From assembly GCA_024403615.1 (NCBI GenBank), contig JAKSRM010000003.1, positions 1-64,000 of the forward strand: a stretch of DNA of 64,000 nt, given 5' to 3'. The notes under the pieces are model-generated. The model was given only the letters and a program-made list of their open reading frames with translations. It was not told the origin of the DNA and searched no databases. Position numbers and translations under genes: made by a program. This document shows, piece by piece, positions 36,244 through 45,328 of the stretch (its first letter is position 1; every line of letters starts with the position of its first letter). Source of the DNA: Lachnospiraceae bacterium. Its GTDB lineage: Bacteria; Bacillota; Clostridia; Lachnospirales; Lachnospiraceae.

Positions 36244-37179
36244 CTATTTTCCTGATGTAATTTCTTCTAATAATTTCTTTTCTTCTTCCATTCCTTCGCT
36301 GGCTTCTTTTCCGTAATAGAAAACAACTGCCATACCAGGTCCGATACTTGCTCCACAGCTCATATCCACCCGATCGATGATGATTTCTTTTGGATGAACG
36401 GCAGTTTTTACCATCTCCGCTAAGATTTCCGCAACATCCGCTTTCATGGTATGACCAATGAACATAATCTGATTTTCCGGATCTACTACCGTTCTCTTCA
36501 AATACTCAATGGTTGCATCCAGTGCTTTTTTCTTACCTTTTACTTTTGCAAGGACTTCGCTAATGCCTTCCCTGGAATAATCACCCATGGCATTAACACC
36601 CACTAAGGTTCCAAAGAAAGCTTTAAAGTTAGTAACTCGTCCCGTTCTTGCCAGGAAGAATAAATCATCCATGACGCCCATCTGATGGTAGCAATTCTTA
36701 TTTGCTTCCAACCACGCTGCAACTTCTTCGATGGACTTTCCTTCTTCTCTCATTTCGTCTGCTTTAATAACCATCTGGGCAATGGCAAAGCCATAACGAA
36801 GAGAATCTACGATAATAATTTTCCGGTCCGGATATTTTTCTTTCAGACTTTCCGCAGCTTTTGTAAAAACACCATAAGTTCCGCTGATTCCGGTAGAAAG
36901 AGTCAGACTTAACACATCTAAGCCAATTTTCAGATACCGCTCAAAAACTTCTGCCGCTGCTTCAATGCTGCCTACGCCGGTTTTGTAAATAGCTTTATGC
37001 TCCCGCATGGACATATAATAATCGTCTGCGGAAATTTCTTCCCAATCTAAGGTGGTGTCGTGGGCAGATCCGTCCGGGAAGGTCACTCTGGTTTTTATAT
37101 AATCCGGAACATGAAATCTTTCCCTTAAGTCCCGTGACATGGAACTAGCTGCATCTGGTATGATTACAAAGTCTGACAT
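36244..37179 (-). CDS. DegV-family fatty acid-binding protein (FakB-like), first copy
   Basis: 311 residues from the ATG at 37179, chosen for AAAGGAGACG upstream. Motifs: PDAASSMS, TGVGSIEAA, LSTGISGTYG, FFLARTGRVTNFKAFFG. It diverges clearly from the second copy (binding loop TGISGT versus SALSGS), in keeping with another ligand. First gene of the operon; its leader faces the divergent hydrolase gene. Confidence 0.92.
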   Translation of the reverse strand: MSDFVIIPDAASSMSRDLRERFHVPDYIKTRVTFPDGSAHDTTLDWEEISADDYYMSMREHKAIYKTGVGSIEAAAEVFERYLKIGLDVLSLTLSTGISGTYGVFTKAAESLKEKYPDRKIIIVDSLRYGFAIAQMVIKADEMREEGKSIEEVAAWLEANKNCYHQMGVMDDLFFLARTGRVTNFKAFFGTLVGVNAMGDYSREGISEVLAKVKGKKKALDATIEYLKRTVVDPENQIMFIGHTMKADVAEILAEMVKTAVHPKEIIIDRVDMSCGASIGPGMAVVFYYGKEASEGMEEEKKLLEEITSGK

Positions 37180-37270
37180 ATCCGTCTCCTTTCCAAATCT
37201 AAAGTGTATACTCACCCATATTATTACGATAATTTTACTCTTTTTGGTAGTAAGTTACAAGTTTTTACAG

Positions 37271-37282
37271 TATACTCTAGCC
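37271..37282 (+). promoter_or_regulatory. -10 box predicting a leaderless hydrolase mRNA
   Basis: TATACT (37271-37276) stands exactly 6 bases before the ATG at 37283 with no SD between. The -35 region is poor (no good match 16-18 bases upstream), so confidence is limited. Confidence 0.5.
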
Positions 37283-38275
37283 ATGACAACACTCGAAATC
37301 ATACTAATTATTATAGGTGCGTTGATTGTAGCCGGAGGTCTCTTCTGGATTCTTTTCATGAGCTACGTTTCCTGGAGAGTTTTTCAGGGAACTTTAGTTC
37401 GGACTTCTCCGGAAGTTTGGGCCAGAGCCTGCTCGGAAGAAACCAACGAAGAACAGCTGGCTATGTGGCATTACGGCCTTGCCTGGGCAGAACAGCACGG
37501 TGCAAATATCGAAGACACACAGGCCGGAAAAATGAACGACGGGCCTTGTGTAAAGGATGTTCATATCGTGAACGATGGGCTGAATCTTTATGGCCAGTAT
37601 TTTGATTTTGGCCAGAAACGGGCGGTTATTGTCATTCCGGGAAGATGCGAATCCCTGATGTATTCTTACTTCTTCTCTGAGCCTTTCGAAAAAGCAGGTT
37701 TTAACGTGCTGGTGATTGATATCCGGGCTCATGGTATTTCCGATGGAAAATATGACCATGTAGGCGTCGGCGAACATCGGGACGTTATTGAATGGGGCAA
37801 ACTCCTGCACGATTCCTATGGCAATGAAGAAATCTGGATCATGGGAATCTGCATGGGCGCTAACACTGGTGTTTTGTCCTTAATTGAACCAGACTGTCCA
37901 GACTACTTTAAGGGACTGGTTTCGGAAGGCATGTACATCAGCTTTAAGGAAAATTTCAAACAGCATATGATCTACGACCATCACCCAACCTTCCCAATCG
38001 TCAATATGGTTATGGCTTTGGTGAAAAAGCATACGGGAACAGACGTAGACACCATTCGGCCAATCGACCTGATTGACCGGGTAAAGGTTCCTGTTCTGTT
38101 TATTGCAGGCAAAAATGACTTTTATTCAAAGGCAGAATGCACTAAAATGTTATATGAAAAGTGCGGAGGGGTGCGGAAAGACATGGTCTGGTTTTCCGAA
38201 GGCAACCACTCCCACTTACGATTTGCAAATATGGAAGAATATGACAAAGCCATATTCGATTTTACCAATAAATAA
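37283..38275 (+). CDS. Membrane-anchored alpha/beta hydrolase with a cysteine nucleophile elbow
   Basis: 330 residues from the ATG at 37283; longer readings begin inside the divergent gene. One N-terminal membrane helix (5-28) followed by a soluble hydrolase domain. The nucleophile elbow reads GICMG, with C190 where Ser is usual; GKNDF carries the acid and GNHSHLRF the histidine near the end. A Cys-His-Asp set as in dienelactone hydrolase is possible. First gene of a run with yhaM, mutS2 and a DUF2284 gene. Confidence 0.8.
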   Translation: MTTLEIILIIIGALIVAGGLFWILFMSYVSWRVFQGTLVRTSPEVWARACSEETNEEQLAMWHYGLAWAEQHGANIEDTQAGKMNDGPCVKDVHIVNDGLNLYGQYFDFGQKRAVIVIPGRCESLMYSYFFSEPFEKAGFNVLVIDIRAHGISDGKYDHVGVGEHRDVIEWGKLLHDSYGNEEIWIMGICMGANTGVLSLIEPDCPDYFKGLVSEGMYISFKENFKQHMIYDHHPTFPIVNMVMALVKKHTGTDVDTIRPIDLIDRVKVPVLFIAGKNDFYSKAECTKMLYEKCGGVRKDMVWFSEGNHSHLRFANMEEYDKAIFDFTNK

Positions 38276-38306
38276 TGACACGCTTTCCGCTTAGAAAGGA
38301 AAAGAA

Positions 38307-39257
38307 ATGAAGTATATCAACGAATTTCATGAAGGCGACAATATTGTAGGAATTTACCTCTGCAAACAGAAAAATTCTGCAATTACGAAAAATGGAAAAG
38401 AATATGAAAATCTGACCATGTCAGATAAAACAGGTTCCTTAAACTGTAAAATCTGGGATCCGAATTCTATGGGAATCGGCGACTTTGACGTAAATGATTA
38501 TGTAGAAGTTCATGGCCGTGTTTCTTCTTTTAACGGAGCCCTTCAGTTATCCATCGACCGCGCCTTCCGTGCAGACGAAGGAAGCTATGACCCGGCAGAT
38601 TATCTTCCGGTCAGTGAAAAAGACCCTGGTCAGATGTATAAGGAAATCATCGCCTATGTAAATTCCGTTCAGTCTCCATATTTCCGTCTTTTACTGGAAA
38701 GCTTTTTTGTAGAAGATGAGGCGTTTATTGCCGCTTTTAAATCTCACTCTGCAGCCAAATCCATCCACCACGGTTTCGTGGGCGGTCTGATGCAGCACAC
38801 CTTAGCAGTTTGCAATTTATGTGATTTCTACTGCAAGAGTTATTCTAAGCTGAACCGAGACCTTTTGATTACCGCTGCTCTCTGTCATGATATTGGAAAA
38901 GTCCGGGAGCTTTCCGGTTTCCCAATGAACGACTATACGGAGGAAGGCCAGTTTTTGGGACATATCGTTATGGGCGTAGAAATGGTTGCAGAAAAAATTA
39001 ACAATATTAAAGGCTTCCCTGCTATGAAAGCTACGGAACTGAAGCACTGCATTATCGCCCATCATGGCGAATTAGAATATGGTTCTCCAAAGAAGCCTGC
39101 CATTATTGAAGCCGTTGCTTTAAATTTTGCAGACAACACCGATGCGAAAATTCAGGCCTTCACGGAACTTTTAGATAATAACGCAAACACCGACCCAGCA
39201 AATCCATGGCTGGGATTTTCCAAAACCTTTGACGGAAATATCCGTCCGACCGCATAA
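38307..39257 (+). CDS. yhaM: 3'-5' exoribonuclease YhaM-type, OB fold plus HD domain
   Basis: 316 residues. N-terminal OB-fold nucleic-acid domain (GIYLCKQKNSAITKNGKEYE; VEVHGRVSSFNG) and an HD phosphohydrolase domain: H164-type start HHGFVGGLMQHTLAV, CHDIGK, and the later HCIIAHHGELEYGSPK. This arrangement is that of YhaM, a metal-dependent 3'-5' exonuclease for RNA and DNA in Bacillota. Confidence 0.92.
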   Translation: MKYINEFHEGDNIVGIYLCKQKNSAITKNGKEYENLTMSDKTGSLNCKIWDPNSMGIGDFDVNDYVEVHGRVSSFNGALQLSIDRAFRADEGSYDPADYLPVSEKDPGQMYKEIIAYVNSVQSPYFRLLLESFFVEDEAFIAAFKSHSAAKSIHHGFVGGLMQHTLAVCNLCDFYCKSYSKLNRDLLITAALCHDIGKVRELSGFPMNDYTEEGQFLGHIVMGVEMVAEKINNIKGFPAMKATELKHCIIAHHGELEYGSPKKPAIIEAVALNFADNTDAKIQAFTELLDNNANTDPANPWLGFSKTFDGNIRPTA

Positions 39258-39275
39258 AACCGGTCTCTTTGATAG

Positions 39276-41711
39276 ATGAACGCAAAAGTATTAAAAACTC
39301 TTGAATTTAATAAGATCTTAGAACAGCTGTCCCGCTTTGCTTCCAGCGATGCGGGTGCTTTCATGTGCAGAAACTTAGAACCTTCCACAGATCTGGAGGC
39401 CATTACCACGGCCCAGATTCAGACTACGGATGCTGTTACCCGGTTACGGAAAAAACATGGTCCGAATTTTGGAAATCTTCCGGACATCCGGCCTTCCATT
39501 AAACGATTGGAAATTTCCAGTCCCCTTTCTACCACGGAGCTTCTGGAAATCTCTCTTTTATTGGATGCGGCAGAATCCGTAAGGAAGTTTCTCCGTCCAG
39601 AAACCGACGAGACTCCTTTAGACTCTCTCAGTTCCTATTATGAAGCCCTGGATAGCTGTCCGATGCTGAACGATGAAATCAAACGTTGCATTATCAGCTA
39701 TGACGAAATTGCTGACGACGCCAGCCCGAAACTGAAGGACATTCGTCGTCATATGGGCATTGCCAAAGACCAGATTCAAAGAACCCTGAACCGGATTCTT
39801 TCTTCTTCCACCATGAAGCCTTATCTGCAGGACAGTCTGGTTACCATGCGAAATGGAAGATATTGTATTCCGGTAAAAAATGAGCACCGAGCTCATGTGG
39901 ACGGTATGATTCACGACCAATCCGGCTCCGGTTCTACCGTTTTTATTGAGCCTGCGGCTGTCGTTAATTTGAACAACCAGCTGAAAGAATTGGATTTAGC
40001 GGAACAGGCAGAAATTCAGGTAATTTTAGAGCATCTGTCCAATCAGGCAGGCGCTGTCCGTAAAAATCTTGCCATCAACTATGACTTGTTGGTAGAACTG
40101 GATTTCATTTTTGCCAAAGCCCGTTATTCCGAAAGCATTCATGGAAATGCGCCGGAATTCAACGATAAAGGAATCGTAGATTTAAAACAGGCCCGTCATC
40201 CGTTATTGGCAGTGAAAAACGCTGTTCCGATCAGTGTGAATATCGGTCGCGATTTTAATATGCTGATTGTTACCGGACCGAATACCGGTGGTAAAACGGT
40301 CTCCCTGAAAACCGTAGGTCTCTTATGTTTAATGGGACAGGCTGGCCTCCATATTCCGGCCTTTGACGGTTCTACTCTCTGCATTTTTAACGAAATTTAT
40401 GCAGACATCGGTGATGAACAAAGTATCGAACAAAGTCTTTCTACCTTCTCTTCCCACATGAAGAATATTGTAGAAATTTTAGATAAAGCAGACTCCGACA
40501 GTTTGGTTCTGTTAGACGAATTATGTTCCGGGACAGACCCTACCGAAGGTGCTGCTCTGGCCCAGTCCATTCTTACTCGTCTGTTATACTTTGGCAGTAA
40601 AGTAATGGCCACCACCCACTACAGCGAACTGAAAGTTTTCGCCATTTCCACAGAAGGTGTCCAAAATGCTTGCTGTGAATTTGATGTAGAAACTCTCCGT
40701 CCGACTTACAAGCTGTTGATTGGTCTCCCTGGAAAAAGTAATGCTTTCGCGATTTCCGGAAAATTAGGTCTGGATGAGCGGATCATCAATGATGCCCGTA
40801 CCAGAATCGATCAAGGAAATGTTGCCTTTGAAGATTTGCTGGCCAATATTGAAATTGATAAAAAGACGGCGGAATTAGAACGGAACGAAGCTGCTGCCGC
40901 AAAGGCAAAAGCCACTGCCCTTATGGAAAAACTGGAGCGGGAAAAAGAAGAATTTGACCGAAAGAAAAAATCCATTCTACGGGAAGCAAATGAAGAAGCC
41001 TACTCCGTTCTCCAGCAAGCCAAGGATTACGCAGACATGGCCATCAAAGACATCCGTAAGGCAGAAAAAGGTTCCATTAACCTTAGCGCTTTGGAGCGTA
41101 CCCGTACGGAAGTGGGCCGAAAAGCAAAAGACTCTTTGGAAAAACTTTCCTTCAAACCTGAGAAACAAGCTGCTACCAAAGCCTTTACTGCAGAGCAAGT
41201 AAAAGTAGGCGATGCCGTCCATGTAAATTCCATGAATATGGACGGTGTGGTAACTTCCGGACCAGATTCCAAGAATACGGTGGGCATACAGTTTGGCAGC
41301 ATGAACATGCAGGTAAAATTATCAGATCTTAGCCAAGCTGCAGAGACTATGGAAACCGTAGAAAAAACTACCATTGGGAAACATGGTTTCGTAAATGGTA
41401 AAAGTAAAGGCGGTAAAAAGCTGGAAGGAAGCAACATCGGAAATATTAAGTACGAAAAAGCTCTGGGCGTTTCCACTGAACTGAAAATTTTAGGTTTAAC
41501 CGTGGACGAAGCTGTGATAGAGTTAAGTAAGTACATTGACGATGCTTCCATGGCCCATATTGAAAAAGTCCGGATTGTTCATGGCAAAGGCACCGGTGCT
41601 TTACGAACCGCCGTATGGCACTATCTGAAACGCGATAAACGTGTAAAGAAATATTATCAAGCAGAATATGGCGAAGGCGACGCTGGCGTTACCATCGCAG
41701 AATTAAAATAA
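39276..41711 (+). CDS. mutS2: Endonuclease MutS2
   Basis: 811 residues, near the usual ~785. It lacks the mismatch-reading N-terminal domain of MutS and has core, ABC-ATPase (GPNTGGKTVSLKT Walker A; VLLDELCSGTDPTEG Walker B), a coiled-coil arm (~520-620), a KOW-like segment and the C-terminal Smr nuclease domain (VRIVHGKGTGALRTAVWHYL). Known roles are suppression of recombination and rescue of collided ribosomes. Confidence 0.95.
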   Translation: MNAKVLKTLEFNKILEQLSRFASSDAGAFMCRNLEPSTDLEAITTAQIQTTDAVTRLRKKHGPNFGNLPDIRPSIKRLEISSPLSTTELLEISLLLDAAESVRKFLRPETDETPLDSLSSYYEALDSCPMLNDEIKRCIISYDEIADDASPKLKDIRRHMGIAKDQIQRTLNRILSSSTMKPYLQDSLVTMRNGRYCIPVKNEHRAHVDGMIHDQSGSGSTVFIEPAAVVNLNNQLKELDLAEQAEIQVILEHLSNQAGAVRKNLAINYDLLVELDFIFAKARYSESIHGNAPEFNDKGIVDLKQARHPLLAVKNAVPISVNIGRDFNMLIVTGPNTGGKTVSLKTVGLLCLMGQAGLHIPAFDGSTLCIFNEIYADIGDEQSIEQSLSTFSSHMKNIVEILDKADSDSLVLLDELCSGTDPTEGAALAQSILTRLLYFGSKVMATTHYSELKVFAISTEGVQNACCEFDVETLRPTYKLLIGLPGKSNAFAISGKLGLDERIINDARTRIDQGNVAFEDLLANIEIDKKTAELERNEAAAAKAKATALMEKLEREKEEFDRKKKSILREANEEAYSVLQQAKDYADMAIKDIRKAEKGSINLSALERTRTEVGRKAKDSLEKLSFKPEKQAATKAFTAEQVKVGDAVHVNSMNMDGVVTSGPDSKNTVGIQFGSMNMQVKLSDLSQAAETMETVEKTTIGKHGFVNGKSKGGKKLEGSNIGNIKYEKALGVSTELKILGLTVDEAVIELSKYIDDASMAHIEKVRIVHGKGTGALRTAVWHYLKRDKRVKKYYQAEYGEGDAGVTIAELK

Positions 41712-41728
41712 ATAGTTAGGAGATCGTT

Positions 41729-42289
41729 ATGGAATCAAATATTCAATCATTTGCAAAAAAAGTCGATATTTCGGATTTTGTTGAGAATTGCGTTGATGTT
41801 GAATACTTCTTAGATTGCTGCAGCAAATGTCCGAATTATGGAAAAACCTGGAGTTGCCCTCCCTATGACTTCAACCCATTAGATTATTGGAATCAGTTTA
41901 AAACTTTTTATATTGTTGCTAAGAAAATCGTTACACCTGCTGAGTTATTGGAAAAGACCTACGAACTGGACGATATTATCAAAATCGGCGGCCAACTGAC
42001 AAGAGAAGCCAGCTTGGTTTTTGAAGACGAAGTAGCCGCTCTCTTAGAGGAGTATCCTGGAAGTAAGACCTTAGGCAGCGGTGCTTGCAGAGTCTGCGGA
42101 GAAGATAACTGCGCAAGAAAATTTGGACAGCCTTGCCGCTTCCCAGATAAAATGAATTATTCTATTGAAAGTCTTGGTGGAAATGTAGAAAAAGTTCTGA
42201 AGAGATACTTTGACGAAGCAATCTACTGGGGAAAGGATGGCCATCTAGCTCCTTCCTACATCAAAGTTGGCGGAATTTTAATTAAATAA
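41729..42289 (+). CDS. DUF2284 cysteine-rich protein
   Basis: 186 residues. CCSKCPNYGKTWSCPPY and CRVCGEDNCARKFGQPCRFP place seven or more cysteines as in DUF2284, thought to bind metal or an iron-sulphur cluster. No function is established. SD TAGGAG, 17 bases after mutS2, ending before a bidirectional terminator. Confidence 0.85.
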   Translation: MESNIQSFAKKVDISDFVENCVDVEYFLDCCSKCPNYGKTWSCPPYDFNPLDYWNQFKTFYIVAKKIVTPAELLEKTYELDDIIKIGGQLTREASLVFEDEVAALLEEYPGSKTLGSGACRVCGEDNCARKFGQPCRFPDKMNYSIESLGGNVEKVLKRYFDEAIYWGKDGHLAPSYIKVGGILIK

Positions 42290-42315
42290 TTTTCATAAAA
42301 TAGTTTAAAAATAAT

Positions 42316-42349
42316 TACTCCCTTCCGTTTTATTTACCGGATGGGAGTA
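42316..42349. terminator. Bidirectional terminator
   Basis: TACTCCC/GGGAGTA (42316-42322/42343-42349) and TCCG/CGGA with one T-T mismatch. The stem overlaps the last codons of the minus-strand small gene. It separates DUF2284 from the export cassette. Confidence 0.75.
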
Positions 42350-42563
42350 TTATTTCGCCTTCTTGTCCTTCGCCCCAGATGTTGTCCCCTTCAAATTTTT
42401 CTGGGTCCATCGAAACATAATCGCCTGCTGCGTTCACAAAAAAAAGATCGTCTTCTGACAGTTCTCTCTCAAAACGGCTTTCGGTTTGAGAAATGAGTTT
42501 TTCCAGTTTCTCATTTTTTTCAAAGCGCTGATATTCAAATAAATTTTTCAATTTGTTTTCCAT
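42330..42563 (-). CDS. Small protein with RiPP-leader-like motif; candidate export substrate
   Basis: 77 residues, acidic, no cysteine. The N-terminal part is helical and charged (FEYQRFEKNEKLEKLI). Then ELSEDDLFFVNAAG resembles the ELSxEEL..V.GG end of leader peptides cut by C39 peptidases; the ~30-residue tail would be the product. It is the last gene of the operon with the C39 ABC transporter and sigma factor. No modification enzyme is near. Other readings: an anti-sigma or sigma-partner protein. No family is recognised with certainty. Confidence 0.6.
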   Translation of the reverse strand: MENKLKNLFEYQRFEKNEKLEKLISQTESRFERELSEDDLFFVNAAGDYVSMDPEKFEGDNIWGEGQEGEIILPSGK

Positions 42564-42642
42564 GTTCCTATTCTCCCCATCGCCTTCCTATGGACGTTTT
42601 TTCATTCGTTGATACGACCGAACTTCAAGAATGGCTACTGAT

Positions 42643-43119
42643 TTAGAAAAATTCTTTCAGTTTTTCCAAAGCTTTCTTTTGTAAGACTTTTCCGTAAGCA
42701 TAGGAAATTCCCATCTGGCCGCAAATATCTTTCAAGGTTTTTCCGGAATAGTAGCGCAGGATGATAATATCCTTCTCCCGTTCCTCAAGGGTTTCCAACG
42801 CCTCCGCCAGCGTATCCAGCATTTCCTGATTGCACACGCTATCTTCCACAGAGGATTCTATCGGAAAGGTTTCCGGTATTTCCACAAACACTTTTCTCGT
42901 CCGATAATAATCAATCAACGTATTTCTTGTAATCGTGAAAATCCAGGTAGAAATGGACGCCTTGCTCTCATCAAAACTATCAATCTTTTCAAATACCTTA
43001 ACAAACACATCGGCTGCTAAATCCTCCGCATCTAAGGAAGAATTGATTCTTCCCCGTATGTATCCATAAACTTTATCGCGATAATCAATATATATTTTTT
43101 CTTTTTGTTGGTCTGTCAT
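42643..43119 (-). CDS. ECF-like sigma factor
   Basis: 158 residues. Region 2 (DAEDLAADVFVKVFEKIDSFD, then STWIFTITRNTLIDYYR) and region 4 (LETLEEREKDIIILRYYSGKTLKDIC) with a helix-turn-helix are present; regions 1 and 3 are absent. It starts 2 bases after the ABC gene stop, so it is coupled to the export genes. No classical membrane anti-sigma gene is adjacent. It may direct the operon's own promoter, by inference. Confidence 0.88.
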   Translation of the reverse strand: MTDQQKEKIYIDYRDKVYGYIRGRINSSLDAEDLAADVFVKVFEKIDSFDESKASISTWIFTITRNTLIDYYRTRKVFVEIPETFPIESSVEDSVCNQEMLDTLAEALETLEEREKDIIILRYYSGKTLKDICGQMGISYAYGKVLQKKALEKLKEFF

Positions 43120-43121
43120 AG

Positions 43122-45314
43122 TTATTCCTCAATATCCAAACGCTGACGCTCAACAAGCTTTGCAAAATAGCCGTTTTTCTCAATCAGTTCTTCGTAAGTT
43201 CCTTCCTCCACGATAGTTCCCTTCTCAAGATAGATAATTCGGTCTGCATGCTGAATGGTTGAAAGCCGGTGAGCGATGACGATTCTCGTACATTTCAACT
43301 GGTCAATGGCTTCCGACACTTTTTTCTGTGTAATATTATCCAGAGCGCTGGTTGCTTCATCAAACATCAAAATTTTCGGTTTCGGTGCCACAGCTCGGGC
43401 AATCATCAGACGCTGACGCTGACCTCCGGAAATACCGCCCTGGCCTTCGCTGATAATTGTATGCATGCCCATCGGCATGGACCGGATATCCTCTGCAATG
43501 GAAGCAATTTCCGCAGCTTCCCAGGCTGCATCCATACCTAACTCTGGAGCAGTAATTACAATATTCGAATAAATATCCCCCAGGAATAATTTTCCATCCT
43601 GCATTACAACGCCGATTTTTCTTCGGAGAGACTCCAAATCAATTTTGGCAAGATCCTTCCGATCAAAGAAAATACTTCCTTTTTGCGGTGTTTCAAAACC
43701 CAGCAGCAGACGCATCAAGGTGCTTTTGCCGCAACCGGTAGAGCCAACAACAGCAAGGTATTCCCCTGGATGAACTTTCAGCGAAAGATCCTCAATTACA
43801 TATGGCATAGATTCATCATAACGGAACGATATATGGGAAAGTTCTATACTGCCCTGAAGTTCCGCAATGTTTTCTTTTCCATCATGCTTCTCCGGTTCTG
43901 TCTCCATGATAGGTTTTGCCATTTCAAGGGTTGGGCGAATATTAGCAACGTTTATCGCTATGGACGCTACCGACAAAAATGCTGCGGAAACCATACCATA
44001 GGCAGTACTGAATGCATAATAATCCGCAACTGCTACGTGGGTCTTTATGGCTGTTGCATAAAGAATCATGGTACCTATCAAAGAAAGCGCAAGGCTAATG
44101 GTTTCGCTAATTTTGAAGAAGGTTGGTGGATTATACTCCAGATTCACATCTTTCGCATAATGTCTGGCCCATCGGGAAAACATCCGCTTTTCCGCACCAG
44201 CAAGTTTTATTTTCTGGATGCCAGTAATTGTTGCATAAGTCAATCCACTGGTTTTTGCCGCGGTTTCCATCCTTAAACGCATAACCTTTATTTGAAGGAA
44301 GGTGGTAATCAAGGACAATACTACCATTGCTAAAGTAATAACTAACGATGGCACAACAAGAGATGGTGCAAATGCAAAAATCTGACCGATATAAATCAGA
44401 GAAAATATCGAGGTGAGTCCAGTCATACCAATAGCGTTGAATAAGTTCGCACACAAGGACTGCACGTAAGCCGAACGCTGATATAATTCACCAGCGGAAT
44501 ATTGTTTGAAAAAGGTAGCTGGCAAGCTGATGATTCGGTTCATGACCGCCGACTGTACCGCTATGTTCTGCTTAATTTCAATACGGGATTTAAACATTCC
44601 TTGATATGCGCTGAAGCAAACCCGGGTGATGGTAAAACAAAGCACAAATACAGCAAGAGACAATAAAACCTGCAGACTGCCGGATTCCAGAACGTCACCA
44701 AATAACCACTTGGTAAACAGTGGAGATAACAATCCTAACGCAGCAGATAAGCCCATAAGGACCAAATACCAGACAATGTCAGAGATACTTAACTGCTGTA
44801 CCATAAACTTCAGTAAGTCTACTATCGTGAGAGATTTTTGTGGAAGAGGCTCATAGAAACATAAAGCCTCCGGATCCAGTAACTGTTCCGTTTTCCGATT
44901 CAGCGGAATCTGTTTTCCATTTTTAAAATCAATAAGTTTATAACCTGTAAATTTTCCTGGAATCAGAGCCACGGCAGAACCGTCCTCTTTCAGGGTGCCA
45001 ATCATCGCCCCAATAGCATACTTGTACCAACCTTTTTCCAAGGTGACACTACGGCTTTTGATACCAAACGGACGCAGACGATATTCAATCTGCTCATCAA
45101 TCGTCTCAATTTTTGGTGGAAGGTCCTCCTGCTTGGAGGAACAATGATAAAATTTTAAAATTTCATCGATAACAGAGCTCGTAATTTCCTTTTGGCTGAC
45201 TGCATCACGCAAACGAGTCCCCATGACCGCATTCGCAATGGAATCAATGGCGTCTTCAAAATCAGCATTATCGGACTCTTCCCGATAGCGCAGTTGTTCT
45301 TCAAACCAACTCAA
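43122..45314 (-). CDS. NHLM-type bacteriocin export ABC transporter, second ATP-binding protein
   Basis: 730 residues. A ~150-residue N-terminal domain without the C39 cysteine, then a six-helix ABC membrane domain (~165-450) and an ATPase domain (Walker A GSTGCGKST, signature GGISGGQRQR, Walker B ILMFDEATSAL). The layout matches the NHLM_micro_ABC2 type, which works with a peptidase-bearing partner. It follows the partner by 14 bases. Confidence 0.85.
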   Translation of the reverse strand: MSWFEEQLRYREESDNADFEDAIDSIANAVMGTRLRDAVSQKEITSSVIDEILKFYHCSSKQEDLPPKIETIDEQIEYRLRPFGIKSRSVTLEKGWYKYAIGAMIGTLKEDGSAVALIPGKFTGYKLIDFKNGKQIPLNRKTEQLLDPEALCFYEPLPQKSLTIVDLLKFMVQQLSISDIVWYLVLMGLSAALGLLSPLFTKWLFGDVLESGSLQVLLSLAVFVLCFTITRVCFSAYQGMFKSRIEIKQNIAVQSAVMNRIISLPATFFKQYSAGELYQRSAYVQSLCANLFNAIGMTGLTSIFSLIYIGQIFAFAPSLVVPSLVITLAMVVLSLITTFLQIKVMRLRMETAAKTSGLTYATITGIQKIKLAGAEKRMFSRWARHYAKDVNLEYNPPTFFKISETISLALSLIGTMILYATAIKTHVAVADYYAFSTAYGMVSAAFLSVASIAINVANIRPTLEMAKPIMETEPEKHDGKENIAELQGSIELSHISFRYDESMPYVIEDLSLKVHPGEYLAVVGSTGCGKSTLMRLLLGFETPQKGSIFFDRKDLAKIDLESLRRKIGVVMQDGKLFLGDIYSNIVITAPELGMDAAWEAAEIASIAEDIRSMPMGMHTIISEGQGGISGGQRQRLMIARAVAPKPKILMFDEATSALDNITQKKVSEAIDQLKCTRIVIAHRLSTIQHADRIIYLEKGTIVEEGTYEELIEKNGYFAKLVERQRLDIEE

Positions 45315-45328
45315 TTTCCGACACCTCC

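Noticed and set aside
37139..37282. N-terminal extension of the alpha/beta hydrolase
   Set aside because: The longer reading starts inside the divergent DegV gene and would run through the -10 box; the ATG at 37283 begins a normal membrane anchor.
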